From Bradyrhizobium sp. ISRA430 (GTDB taxonomy: Bacteria > Pseudomonadota > Alphaproteobacteria > Rhizobiales > Xanthobacteraceae), in contig NZ_CP094516.1 of NCBI RefSeq assembly GCF_029909975.1, positions 7,480,501-7,544,500 on the forward strand: a stretch of DNA of 64,000 nt, read 5' to 3'. Shown piece by piece: positions 34,359-45,398 of the stretch; position 1 is the stretch's first letter, and each line of letters starts with the position of its first letter. The notes under the pieces were generated by a model that was given only the letters and a program-made list of their open reading frames with translations, did not search any database and was not told the origin of the DNA. The translations under genes were made by a program, and so were the position numbers.

Positions 34359-36224
34359 ATGAGTTCGTCTGATCTGTCGCTGGCGGCTGAGTTTCGGCAA
34401 TCGCAGTATGACGACTGGCGCAAGCTGGTCAACGAGGTGCTGAAAGGAGCGCCGTTCGAGAGGCTGATCAATAAGACCTACGATGGGCTCGCGATGGATC
34501 CCTTGTACGAGCGGGCTCAGGATTTCGTACCGCTGGTAGGGCGCCCGGCCGCGGCGCCTTGGCAGATCGTGCAACGGATCGACCACCCGGACCCGGCGAT
34601 GGCCAATGCGCAGGCACTTCAGGATCTGAAGAATGGGGCGACAGGCCTATCGCTCGTTTTCGCGGGAGGCAATGGCAGCCACGGCTTCGGTCTGGATCAA
34701 ACGGCCAGCGTGGTCGCACGAGCATTGAAGGACGTTCACCTGGATGCTGGCATCGGCATCGAACTTCAGGTTGGCAAGCACTCGCGCAAGGCCGCAATTC
34801 ACGTTGCCGAGTATGTAGATGCAGTTGGTCTCGATCCCGGGGCCTGCGACATCCGCTTCGGGCTCGATCCCTTAGGCGCGTGCGCAGTCCAGGGCCAAAG
34901 CTCATATACTTGGGACGAAATTGCACGGTCCGTGACCAGCGTGGTCAACGGGCTTGTAGCGCTCGGCTTCAGGGGGCCCTTCGCCTCAAGCGATGGGCGG
35001 GTAATCCACAATTCCGGCGGATCGGAAGTGCAGGAGCTCGCCTTCGTGCTTGCCTCCAGCGTCGCATATTTGCACGCTATGGAGGCCGCCCGCATTCCAC
35101 TGGAGCAGGCGCAAGGCGGCATCTATGCGCGGCTTGCCGCAGATGCCGACCAGTTCCTGACGATGGCAAAATTCCGCGCCCTGCGACTGCTCTGGGCGCG
35201 CATTGAGCAGGCCTGCGGCCTAACGCCGAAGCCGCTGTTTATCGCCGCCGAGACTGCCTGGCGGATGCTGACGCAGCGCGACCCTTACGTGAACATGCTG
35301 CGCGCGACCATCGCGACATTTGCCGCAGGCGTCGCCGGCGCCAACGCGATCACCGTACTACCGCATACGCTGGCGCTCGGGCTACCCGATCCGTTCGCGC
35401 GGCGCGTGGCGCGCAACACGCAGCTTTTGCTGCTGGAAGAGAGCAACCTCGCCAAGGTCAGCGATCCCGCCGCCGGCGCCGGCGGCATCGAGACGCTGAC
35501 GGCGCAGCTCTGCGACGCAGCCTGGGCGCTGTTCCAGGAGAGCGAGAAGGCCGGTGGCGCCTTCGCAGCACTTCAGCAGGGACTGTTCCAGGGGAAGGTC
35601 GCGGCGACGCGAAATGCGCGCGCGGCCAACATCGCCAAGCGACGCGAAGTCCTGACCGGCGCCAGCGAGTTTCCGAACCTGAATGAGAGCGAGACGGCGG
35701 TGCTGAAGACGACGCCCGTCGCGCTCGCGCCTTGTGGCGAGGCCAAATACAAATTCGATGCCCTCGCGCCGATCCGGCTGGCGCAACCGTTCGAAGAGCT
35801 GCGCGACAAATCCGATGCGGCGCTGAAGGCGCGCGGCACGCGGCCCAGCGTGTTCCTAGCCAATCTCGGCACGCCTGCCGATTTCACGGCGCGCGCGACC
35901 TTTGCGAAAAGCTTCTTCGAGGCCGGCGGCATCCAGGCCGTCGAGAGCGAAGGCTTTGCCGATCCGGCCGAGCTGGTGGCCGCCTTCAAGGCCTCCGGCG
36001 CTGCGCTGGCCTGCCTCTGTTCCAGCGACAAGGTCTATGCCGGTCAGGCGGAACCGGCCGCCCGGGCGCTGCAAACGGTGGGCGGCCGCCATATCTATCT
36101 GGCAGGCCGCCCGACCGATGGCGAGGCGGCGCTGCGCGCGGCCGGCGTCACGGGCTTTGTCTTCGCCGGAGGCGACGCGCTTGCGACGCTGCAAGACGCC
36201 TATCGACGGATGGAGCAGCCATGA
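34359..36224 (+). CDS. mutA: Methylmalonyl-CoA mutase small subunit
   Basis: The 621-residue small (non-catalytic) subunit of the heterodimeric B12-dependent mutase: a TIM-barrel domain with TYDGLAMDPLY and RIEQACGLTPKPLFIAAETAWRML (shown by its parts RIEQACG and TAWRMLTQRDPYVNM), then a C-terminal Rossmann-like domain without the DxHxxG cobalamin motif. ATG 34359 follows GTGAGGGC. The 5' third is visibly less GC-rich than the rest (about 60% in one counted line near 34.7 kb, 78% near 35.5 kb). Overlaps the GFA gene by four bases. Confidence 0.92.
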   Translation: MSSSDLSLAAEFRQSQYDDWRKLVNEVLKGAPFERLINKTYDGLAMDPLYERAQDFVPLVGRPAAAPWQIVQRIDHPDPAMANAQALQDLKNGATGLSLVFAGGNGSHGFGLDQTASVVARALKDVHLDAGIGIELQVGKHSRKAAIHVAEYVDAVGLDPGACDIRFGLDPLGACAVQGQSSYTWDEIARSVTSVVNGLVALGFRGPFASSDGRVIHNSGGSEVQELAFVLASSVAYLHAMEAARIPLEQAQGGIYARLAADADQFLTMAKFRALRLLWARIEQACGLTPKPLFIAAETAWRMLTQRDPYVNMLRATIATFAAGVAGANAITVLPHTLALGLPDPFARRVARNTQLLLLEESNLAKVSDPAAGAGGIETLTAQLCDAAWALFQESEKAGGAFAALQQGLFQGKVAATRNARAANIAKRREVLTGASEFPNLNESETAVLKTTPVALAPCGEAKYKFDALAPIRLAQPFEELRDKSDAALKARGTRPSVFLANLGTPADFTARATFAKSFFEAGGIQAVESEGFADPAELVAAFKASGAALACLCSSDKVYAGQAEPAARALQTVGGRHIYLAGRPTDGEAALRAAGVTGFVFAGGDALATLQDAYRRMEQP

Positions 36225-36685
36225 CTGAAACCGGCAAACCCGTTCTCACCGGCGGCTGCCAATGCGGTGCCGTGCGCTTTGCAGTCATGACGGCACCGAC
36301 CAGGATTTCGATCTGCCATTGCCGGATGTGCCAGAAGGCGAGCGGCGCGCCGTTCGCCTCCTTTGCCGATATCAACAAGACGGACTTTGCCTGGACGAAG
36401 GGACAGCCCTCATTCTTCCGCTCTTCCACCATCGCCGAGCGTGGCTTTTGCGCCGGCTGCGGCACGCCACTGAGTTTTGGCCGCATCGACGGCGACCGGA
36501 TCGAGATCATGACCGGTACCTTCGACCACCCCGACCGCGTCATCCCGACGCGGCAGTTCGGCACCGAATCCCGCCTCGGCTGGGTGGTCGGCATCGCCAA
36601 CCTGCCGAGCCAGACCACGCAGCAGAATTACGGACCGGAGAAGATGGCGACCATCGTCAGCTATCAGCATCCGGATCATGATTGA
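36221..36685 (+). CDS. GFA-family (glutathione-dependent formaldehyde-activating-like) zinc protein
   Basis: A 154-residue Mss4-like/GFA fold protein. Zinc ligands are seen in [10 protein letters not shown] (near residue 13), [11 protein letters not shown] (near 33), and CAGCGTPL (near 80). It overlaps the mutA stop (ATGA) and sits just before mutB, so it is cotranscribed with the mutase. Its role there is unknown; the family is named after a formaldehyde-glutathione enzyme, but most members are uncharacterised. Confidence 0.88.
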   Translation: MTETGKPVLTGGCQCGAVRFAVMTAPTRISICHCRMCQKASGAPFASFADINKTDFAWTKGQPSFFRSSTIAERGFCAGCGTPLSFGRIDGDRIEIMTGTFDHPDRVIPTRQFGTESRLGWVVGIANLPSQTTQQNYGPEKMATIVSYQHPDHD

Positions 36686-36708
36686 GTGCTTTTGATATGA
36701 TTGAAGCC

Positions 36709-38862
<2,154 letters not shown>

Positions 38863-39138
38863 ATGTCGAGCCCATCTAAGGCACACGCAGTGCAATCGAA
38901 GGCCACCATGACGACCATCGATCGACTTCGTCACGAGATAGGTCAGATGCGCCTTCAGCTTGGACGGCACCGAAGGGAGACCTCTCGCCTCCGATGTGCG
39001 GGATTAGATGTAGCCGCCACGGAAGCGCTCATAGGTAGGATACAGACTAGAATTAGGGAGTTGTGCGCTCAACGCGATGAATTGAGAAAGGTCGAACCCA
39101 GCCCTACGAAGGGTAAAGTCGGTCCACGAAAGTGGTAA
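38863..39138 (+). CDS. Small coiled-coil hypothetical protein
   Basis: A 91-residue hydrophilic protein starting directly after the mutB stop (or at ATG 38908, giving 76 residues). Residues about 18-75 form a charged helix with coiled-coil character (IDRLRHEIGQMRLQLGRHRR; IGRIQTRIRELCAQRDELRK). Not recognised. The position suggests translational coupling with mutB, but the base composition is already that of the accessory DNA. Confidence 0.5.
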   Translation: MSSPSKAHAVQSKATMTTIDRLRHEIGQMRLQLGRHRRETSRLRCAGLDVAATEALIGRIQTRIRELCAQRDELRKVEPSPTKGKVGPRKW

Positions 39139-39329
39139 GACGTCTCGAGCGCGTACTCGAATAGCCGGAAGTGGTCCAGTACGTGCGCGCCGAGGGACTT
39201 CGCGGGCGGCTCTGGTCACCTCGAGAGCCCCAAAACGCGTTTCCAGTGAACAAGTGGGATGCGATGATAGGCCAGGTGGCGGAACCGATGTCGTCAGGGG
39301 GCACCCTCGGCATCGCGTCCATCGCCGAC

Positions 39330-39710
39330 ATCCCCCCTCTATGACGCCGACCTTGAAGCGCGCGATTGGATTCCCGAATCTGTTGAACCGCTCAAAGACG
39401 CGATCGCCCAAGCTGATGGGCTCCTGTTAGCGCCCCCGGAATACAACAACGATATTTCGAGCCTGCTCAAGAATGCTCGACGGGGGCTTCATGTCCAGCC
39501 TACGAGATGCCTTCCGCGGAAAGCCCGTCGCCCCGATAGGGCCTCGCCGGGAAGATTCGGAACTGTACTTGCCCAGGATGGCTGGCCTCCGCTCCTGCGC
39601 ACGCTTTGCGTGACTCCCTGGTTCGCCGGCCGGCTCCTGGTACCAAACGCGCGTGTTCTGTTCGATGCACAACGGAATCTAGTCGATGATGCGATGCGGA
39701 ACGTCTTCGG
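39330..39710 (+). pseudogene. NADPH-dependent FMN reductase remnant (C-terminal part)
   Basis: Reads LYDADLEARDWIPESVEPL, DAIAQADGLLLAPPEYNND and ISSLLKNA, then in other frames FRGKPVAPIG, SPGRFGTVLAQDGWPPLLRT and WFAGRLLV, ending NLVDDAMRNVF. This is the order of an NAD(P)H:FMN/quinone reductase (family: DGLLxxTPEYNNSIPGVLKN, FxGKPVAxxGASPGxFGTxxAQ, WFGGRLLV). At least two frameshifts and the absence of the N-terminal GSLR motif show it is dead. Confidence 0.75.
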
Positions 39711-40054
39711 ACCTTTTTTACCGGATTTGTTCAGTTCGTGAAAAGTCGGACAAGGGAAACGAAATAAACGCGCAATATGCGTTGCGGAAGGGCGCGCCTA
39801 CTCGACCACGCGAAGTTGAGATGGCTCAAAGCGAACCGCGTTCGGAGGCGTTGAGTTGGCTTCGTACCAAGCGGCATGCGCTCGCGCCGGTGCTCTTACG
39901 GTTGCGGAGACCCGGAGTCCTAGGCACTCCGCCCACAGTTGCGACCGCAGACATGGTGTCGGCTCCGAGAGCGACCCGCGGGTACGTTCGAGGAACGAAA
40001 CCCGGCACTGCGGGTTGGCTGAGCTACCACAGCATTTGGACCGTTTGAGCGCAC
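39711..40054. other. Unassigned stretch
   Basis: No recognisable gene or signal. Confidence 0.4.
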
Positions 40055-40092
40055 GATCGGCCCCGGCAACAATACGGCTGCCGGGGCCGATC
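40055..40092 (-). terminator. Long perfect hairpin (14-bp stem)
   Basis: GATCGGCCCCGGCA and TGCCGGGGCCGATC pair perfectly around a 10-base loop, 11 bases beyond the stop of the minus-strand gene at 40104. There is no T-tract on either side, so termination is likely but not canonical. Confidence 0.55.
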
Positions 40093-40103
40093 TGCATTCC
40101 AAC

Positions 40104-40271
40104 CTATTCTTCGTTCGGCGCGGCGGCATCGCCGGGCTCGAGCAGGCTGAGCGCGGTCGCTATCTGCGCCAGCAGCCGTTCGATTTCCTCACTTTCGTTC
40201 GGTCCAGGATCCCTCTCTAGCCGCTCCATGAGAACCCGCTTGCGCGCAAGCGGCTTTGCCACCATCGACAT
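40104..40271 (-). CDS. Small hypothetical protein, 55 aa
   Basis: Starts at ATG 40271 on the minus strand (MSMVAKPLARKRVLMERLER) with a strong GGGAGGTG site just upstream, which decides this start over a longer open frame. It ends in an acidic helix (SEEIERLLAQIATALSLLEPG). Composition and the hairpin downstream suggest a real, independently expressed small gene. Family not recognised. Confidence 0.5.
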   Translation of the reverse strand: MSMVAKPLARKRVLMERLERDPGPNESEEIERLLAQIATALSLLEPGDAAAPNEE

Positions 40272-40374
40272 CGCACCTCCCAGCGTTTGGAACCTACAAA
40301 CGATTTGGTCCGCCGCCGAGCAACTTGCCAGCCCCGGGTGGGCGTGAGCGGACAAACTGGATCAGGCGGAGCGC

Positions 40375-40690
40375 TCACCGCGATCGGCCTGGCGGCTGCT
40401 TCGCTCTCGGAGCAGCTTGCCGGTCGTGCCGTTCACGAAGTGGAATGCCATGCAGGCCGGCAATGGAAGAATCTCTGTTCGATCGATGATCCAGAACGTC
40501 GGCTTGTGGGGAGTGTCCTATTTGGCGGGGGGGGGGCCCCCGTAGCGGGCTCTCTGCCCATTTGCGAGCCGAAGGGTCCTGCAGCGGGTCGGCATCGCAG
40601 GTGCGACAGACAAGATGTTCGACCACGTCGCGCACCACCGTCATCGGCTTGCCGCACGTCGGGCACAGCTTCCCCTCGAAAACAGCCCAC
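40375..40690 (-). pseudogene. Zinc-ribbon hypothetical protein, probably broken
   Basis: Minus-strand reading gives AVFEGKLCPTCGKPMTVVRD, then HLVCRTCDADPLQDPSARKW and AESPLRG, a two-CxxC zinc-ribbon protein as seen in rhizobia. No start codon precedes the first CxxC (a stop lies four codons upstream of AVFEG), and after PLRG the frame runs through a run of ten G and five C (40527-40541 on the plus strand) into a non-conserved tail. It is either a pseudogene or disturbed by a homopolymer length error. Confidence 0.5.
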
Positions 40691-41337
40691 CCATCGGATT
40701 ACCCTGCCGGCTGCAGCGTAGCTCCATCGGAGCAGCCGGTGCAACAGTGTCGCGGAAAATGGTCCGCGATCGCCGTCGCAGCGGGAGACCTCTGCGAGAG
40801 ACATCACCACGGCTCGACTTGGACCTCGAACTGATGCCGCTCGGGACGCTGATCGAGCTCGGACCCACGGCGATCATCCAGTTAACCGGCCTCCGGATAC
40901 GCCCTGTGTTCCTGATCGATCGCTTCCGAGCTGGCCTGAAACTGCACGTGCTCTCGTCGGCGGAAACGGGCCCTACGTTCAAGTGCAGGGTCCGGGGCGT
41001 GGTTCGGTTCGGAGGGAGGTCCTCGCCGACGATACCCCGCGGGTGCGCCTCCCGTCCACCTCGTTTGAGGTCTTGCAGGCGATTCGAGCTTCGAAGGCGA
41101 CCGGTAGATGCTCCTTCTCAGGCTAATGTCAGTCATCATGCGCCGGCTCTCGCTTCTCGACGCTCGAGACCGCGATGGCGCTGCAATCGCGGAAAAGTCG
41201 GCGGCCATCACCAGCTTTCAAAACGAAATTGTAGCGAATGAGATCACCGGAGAACAAAACGCGGTGTTCGGATCAGACGAACATTGCGAGCGAAAATTCT
41301 CTGGTGGCTGAACCTTCCGGGGTCTAGATGAATCAAC
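40691..41337. other. Unassigned stretch
   Basis: Several open frames exist on both strands, but none has a start signal or recognisable similarity. Confidence 0.4.
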
Positions 41338-41700
41338 GTGCTACTCGTGGTTATCATCGACGAAATTGCTGTGAAGAGCGCCTACGTCACCGATGCGATC
41401 CACGACGATCGAAATTAGTTCGGCGCCGGCGGTCACATATGGCCAGCCGACCGTTCATTCAACAGTGAACGTGAGTGACGGGCCTGAACAAGCGCCCATC
41501 CCGCGGTTACAGAAGGCGTTGAAGGAAATCCCGACCGTCGACCGCATTAGCATCAATTCTGGGAAGATGTCGAATTCCGCAAGGCGGTCGAGAAAGACGG
41601 GCCAAGAAGCTGATCGCATGCCGAACTCTAGACTGAAGCATACCCAAGGTTTCCTGGGATCGATGCGCTCGGCGAGAAGGACCAAAACCGAGCGGCCGCT
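41338..41700 (+). pseudogene. Isochorismatase-type hydrolase remnant, paralogue of the gene at 47330
   Basis: Fragments LLVVIIDE, then VTYGQPTVHSTVNVSDG, LQKALKEIPTVDRISINS, and in other frames EDVEFRKAVEKDG and TEAYPRFPGIDALGE. The intact gene at 47330 has FVIIDYQP, VAYGLPIVHSTVNVKTG, VLKEVPTVDRTSINSW, EDVEFRKAIEATG and TEACLTFPAIDALAE in the same order. The catalytic cysteine is replaced and frames are broken. A secreted-protein gene begins right after it. Confidence 0.8.
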
Positions 41701-41713
41701 ACCGACGTATCAC

Positions 41714-42139
41714 ATGATGGGAGCACATCACTTGCAGCAACCAAACAGAGCAATCCACAGGCCGTCTGTGCGGGCTCCATTGTTACTTTCAAGTGTGGCG
41801 GTTCTTGCCGCCGGACTGAGCATTGCCACTGTCCCGCCGGCGTCAGCCCGATCGATCTATGACGGCTCTTGGGATCTAGTATTCGTCACGCAAGCAGGCG
41901 CATGCGATCCCACTTACAACTTCACCGTCAATATAAACAACGGCATCGTTACGCATCCCAATCTCGTGAAGTTTAGAGGCTACGTGTCGGGTTCAGGAGC
42001 CGTTCGTGCTTCGGTGACCGTCCACGACAAGCACGCATCAGGCACGGGTAGGCTCGTGGGAACGTACGGCCGGGGAAGTTGGAGAGGCTATGCGGGGCGG
42101 GAACGATGTTCAGGCTATTGGACCGCACAAAAGAATTAG
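41714..42139 (+). CDS. Secreted hypothetical protein
   Basis: Of 141 residues from ATG 41714 (ATG 41717 also possible). A long basic N-region is followed by a hydrophobic stretch (APLLLSSVAVLAAGLSIATV) and a likely cut after PPASA. The mature part has IYDGSWDLVFVTQAGACDPT and ends GRERCSGYWTAQKN, with two cysteines and glycine-rich beta-like segments. I recognise it as a common Bradyrhizobium-type secreted hypothetical protein of unknown function. Confidence 0.6.
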   Translation: MMGAHHLQQPNRAIHRPSVRAPLLLSSVAVLAAGLSIATVPPASARSIYDGSWDLVFVTQAGACDPTYNFTVNINNGIVTHPNLVKFRGYVSGSGAVRASVTVHDKHASGTGRLVGTYGRGSWRGYAGRERCSGYWTAQKN

Positions 42140-42242
42140 AGGAGAGCGGCGGCGCTGAAAATATCGTGAGGTCGGCCCACGTTTCAACCCAAAGGCCCTT
42201 GGAGTTCGTATGGCATAGGTCCGATCAGAAAGGAGAGATGAG

Positions 42243-43112
42243 ATGGACAAGAAAATCCTCGGGCGCTATGGCAATAATCACGGCCACTGGGTGGGCGACG
42301 GCTTTCCGGTTCGCTCGCTCTTTTCCTATGACTCGCTCGGGCAACATATCAGTCCATTCCTGCCGCTCGACTATGCCGGGCCACACCATTTTGAGCCGAC
42401 CACGCGGCGCCGCGGCGTTGGTCAGCACCCCCACAGGGGATTCGAAACCGTTACGGTCGTTTATGATGGTGAAGTCGAACATCGTGACTCGACCGGGAGC
42501 GGCGGAATCATCGGACCAGGTGACGTCCAATGGATGACGGCGGCCAGCGGTATCCTCCATGAGGAATACCACTCGCCTGGATATGCCAAGACCGGCGGCC
42601 CATTCCGGATGGTCCAACTCTGGGTCAATCTTCCTGCCAAAGATAAGATGGTGCCGGGCGGTTATCAGGCGATCCTGAATGCCGACATTCCGGTTGTCGA
42701 GCTGCCCGATGGCGCAGGTCACGGGCGCGTCATCGCGGGCCAGTTTCTAGGCGTGAAAGGACCAGCGCAAACGTTCACTCCCATCAATCTGTGGGATCTG
42801 CATTTGAAGCGTGATGCCGACCTAAAGCTCGCCTTGCCCGAAGGCCACACCGCGATGATCGTGATGCTGACGGGACATATCAATGTCAACGGCACGCAGG
42901 AAGCCTCGGAGGCCGAGATGGTCTTGTTGGACCGTGAAGGCAGCGACGTCACGATCCGTACCGAAGGCGAGACGATGCTGCTTGTTCTGACCGGCGAACC
43001 CATTAACGAACCGATCGTTGGTTATGGGCCGTTCGTTATGAATACCGAGGCAGAAATCCGTCAGGCTATTGACGACGTTAATAGTGGTCGCTTCGGCAAG
43101 GCCGCGGCGTGA
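42243..43112 (+). CDS. Pirin-family protein (copy B)
   Basis: A 289-residue pirin bicupin, closely similar to copy A at 25861 (shared YAGPHHFEP, HPHRGFETVT, GIIGPGDV, EPI-x-GYGPxxMNTEAEI). N-terminal cupin metal ligands are His62, His64, His106 and Glu108. ATG 42243 follows AAAGGAG. It is followed by a strong terminator. It lies amid remnants of isochorismatase and FMN reductase genes, enzymes that commonly travel with pirins in quinone or electrophile stress operons. Confidence 0.92.
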   Translation: MDKKILGRYGNNHGHWVGDGFPVRSLFSYDSLGQHISPFLPLDYAGPHHFEPTTRRRGVGQHPHRGFETVTVVYDGEVEHRDSTGSGGIIGPGDVQWMTAASGILHEEYHSPGYAKTGGPFRMVQLWVNLPAKDKMVPGGYQAILNADIPVVELPDGAGHGRVIAGQFLGVKGPAQTFTPINLWDLHLKRDADLKLALPEGHTAMIVMLTGHINVNGTQEASEAEMVLLDREGSDVTIRTEGETMLLVLTGEPINEPIVGYGPFVMNTEAEIRQAIDDVNSGRFGKAAA

Positions 43113-43299
43113 GAGCCGGGCCGCCTCCGCCCCCAAGGTTCATCGCGAGGCAAAATTGTTCTGTACACTCGAACCCCGTGTTCGCGAGATTTGGCCATCG
43201 GAGTTCACGTTTAGTCGCTATCACTCTCAAGCGTGAAGCGGCGCGCCTCCTCTACGCCCCGGTGCGCGCTCGGTTCGCTAAACTAGCGTCGTGATCGCC

Positions 43300-43333
43300 G
43301 GGCTCCGACCAGCAGTGGTCGGGGCCCCTTTTT
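43300..43333 (+). terminator. Rho-independent terminator
   Basis: GGGCTCCGACCA and TGGTCGGGGCCC form a 12-bp stem (one G-T pair) around GCAG, followed by C and five T. It lies 188 bases after the pirin copy B stop. Confidence 0.85.
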
Positions 43334-43705
43334 CGAGGGCAGCGAGCGTTTCGCCATATGGCCCTTGAGGAGCCTGAATATGAAGCTTAGTGTGGGCCAT
43401 GTGTTTGGTGCGACTCGATCGGGGCCGGCTGCCATGCAGACCGCCGACGACCACTAGAAGCCGAGCGGCAACGATGCCGGACCGCCATCCTTCGTCGGTG
43501 CATCAACAGCGGCAACGCTCGAAGATACGCCGAGGGCAAAAGCAGGCCGTGTACCGTCCTTGGTCTCGCACTATCCTTGCTCGGCAACGATCGGGCGACC
43601 CGATCGAACGACATACGGCGCGCACCCAGGGGGCCTTCGGTAGCGAAGAACGACAGATTGTCGAGCCTACAGCGGTCACGCTGGCCGTAAAAGAGCGACA
43701 TCACG
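43334..43705. other. Unassigned stretch
   Basis: No gene recognised between the terminator and the FMN reductase remnant. Confidence 0.4.
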
Positions 43706-44140
43706 ATCGAGGAACAGAGGTCCACATCGTTCGCCTCGCCGGCAGTTTGCGAAGCGCCCCGCACAATCGCGTCCTTCTTCGCGCCGCAGCGGTCCGGACT
43801 CCAGAACATTCAACTCTGGACATCAGGACTGTCGCGGGAATTCCTTTCTTCAACGAAGATGATGAAGTTTCGCTAGGCATTCCTCAGAAGGTAGCGGAAC
43901 TCAGGGACACCATCGCGGCGGCCGACGGAGCGATTCTAGCTACGCCCGAACAGCGGCATCCCGCGTGCCGTCGAGTATACGCTCGAGTAGGGTTCTCGCC
44001 CGCCAGGAGACATTCCGCGGCACAGATTCATGGTTTGGAGCGCGTCGGGTCGTGTCGCGCGCAGGCGAGCTTGTTAACGACGGCGTTCGCGAGCATCTTC
44101 ATTGCACACCTGCGGGATTTGTACCGCGGGCGTTGCTGAC
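43706..44140 (+). pseudogene. NADPH-dependent FMN reductase remnant (second copy)
   Basis: Reads VHIVRLAGSLRSAPHNRVLL, then IRTVAGIPFFNEDDE, VAELRDTIAAADGAILATPE, after a frame change IPRAVEYTLE and GSRPPGDIPR, and after another WFGARRVVSRAGELVNDGVR. This is the full order of an NAD(P)H:FMN reductase with the middle (SPGGFGT region) deleted. The N-terminal flavin motif is kept here but lost in the copy at 39330. The gene is dead. Confidence 0.78.
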
Positions 44141-44200
44141 CGAACGTCGTACCCGTACGCAAGTCCCGTTTCGTTTTGTTCGTCTTTGGAGGCATATCCC

Positions 44201-44638
44201 ATGAAGAGTTTCGGAAGAGAGGACCCCGCCTGGGTCGACAGAATACTAGACTGGCGCTGGACCTGGGTGATCGCCCGAAGCGCAATGGTCGGAATCTTCT
44301 TGGTCAGTGCTGTCATCAAGCTGCTTAACTTCCCTGCCGCGATCATTGAACAGGAAAGTCTTGGGCTTCATCCCGGCGCCTTCTGGGCTGGTCTCACCAT
44401 TTTCGTTCAATTGACTGGGTCGCTGCTCGTCATTTCGGGCCGCTTCGTCTGGCTTGGCGCTGGGGCGCTCGGCGTCTTCACGGCCGTTGCTGCGGCCATG
44501 GCTCATGGATTCTGGACGATGCAAGGTCAAGAGCAGTTTGTCGCGATGAATATCTTTCTTGAACACATCGGTCTAATTGGCGGCCTCATCATGACTGCGC
44601 TTGTCGCCGAACATGCCAAACGAGAAGGGCGCTTCTGA
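44201..44638 (+). CDS. DoxX-family membrane protein
   Basis: Encodes 145 residues with four predicted membrane helices (starting near residues 23, 60, 87 and 118) and the DoxX pattern (ARSAMVGIFLVSAVIKLLNF; LGLHPGAFWAGLTIFVQLTG). ATG 44201 follows GGAGG with good spacing. DoxX proteins are often found with redox and thiol-stress genes; here the neighbours are a flavin reductase remnant and a quinone oxidoreductase. Confidence 0.88.
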   Translation: MKSFGREDPAWVDRILDWRWTWVIARSAMVGIFLVSAVIKLLNFPAAIIEQESLGLHPGAFWAGLTIFVQLTGSLLVISGRFVWLGAGALGVFTAVAAAMAHGFWTMQGQEQFVAMNIFLEHIGLIGGLIMTALVAEHAKREGRF

Positions 44639-45106
44639 GCTTTTCGCGTTATGCCGATGTTTCGATCAGATTCGCCACGGCAAACCAGTTGTTGATCCTA
44701 TCTGGGCGCGTCGATCCGCGCGTGAGCGTTGCCTTCGGGGGCTGCCGATGCTTTGTTTGAAATTAGCAGAGTCTTCATCGCAAAAACAGAAGCGCTGGAT
44801 CTCGCGGAATACCAGGGCGTGTATTCCCGCCGCCAGAGTTTGGAGAGTACTCTAGAAACCCTTCCAGTCGTTCGTAGAGGGGCTATGCCATCTCCGGGTG
44901 GGCAATTGCAGTGATGGTCTGCTGGGTCATTTGAAGGCGCTGGGGTTCAGTCCATTGAACACAGGGGGTCGACAAATATAACTTGCGACTAGGCGCCAGC
45001 CTCTTCAAGCTGGATGTGGTTACTCGTAGCGGCTCGAGAATATCCTTCTTCATCCCTGAGTTCGCCGGCTGGGGATGGTGTCGATACATATGGAGTAGGA
45101 GAAGCC
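44639..45106. other. Unassigned stretch
   Basis: A 61-codon open frame at 44729-44914 (FIAKTEALDLAEYQGVYSRR) has no recognised family or start signal. Confidence 0.35.
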
Positions 45107-45244
45107 GTGTCGGAACTTCTTGATTACACCGGGAAAGTCGCTTTGATCACCGGCGGAGGTTCCGGGACGGATCAGCGCGTCTGGCGCCACTATGCATGGA
45201 ACGATTTCATGGAAAATTCCGCATCTTTTTTGCAGGAGGCGTAA
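45107..45244 (+). pseudogene. Truncated short-chain dehydrogenase
   Basis: GTG 45107 with AGGAG upstream starts VSELLDYTGKVALITGGGSG, the cofactor-binding start of a short-chain dehydrogenase. The GIG motif is broken (GTDQRV), and unrelated codons follow to a stop at 45244. Only the first strand-turn-helix remains of an enzyme of about 250 residues. Confidence 0.75.
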
Positions 45245-45398
45245 GCCGGAATCGCTGCGATCCGTGGCGCCCCCAGCTGGTTATTGATGCTGATCAGAAT
45301 GAGCTGCGCTTCTGTGAGATCGGCATGGTCTCCAATGTGGAAAGCACTCGGCGGAGCCTCTTCCGCCAGCCAAGTCGAAGACGAATTGGAGTGTGACT

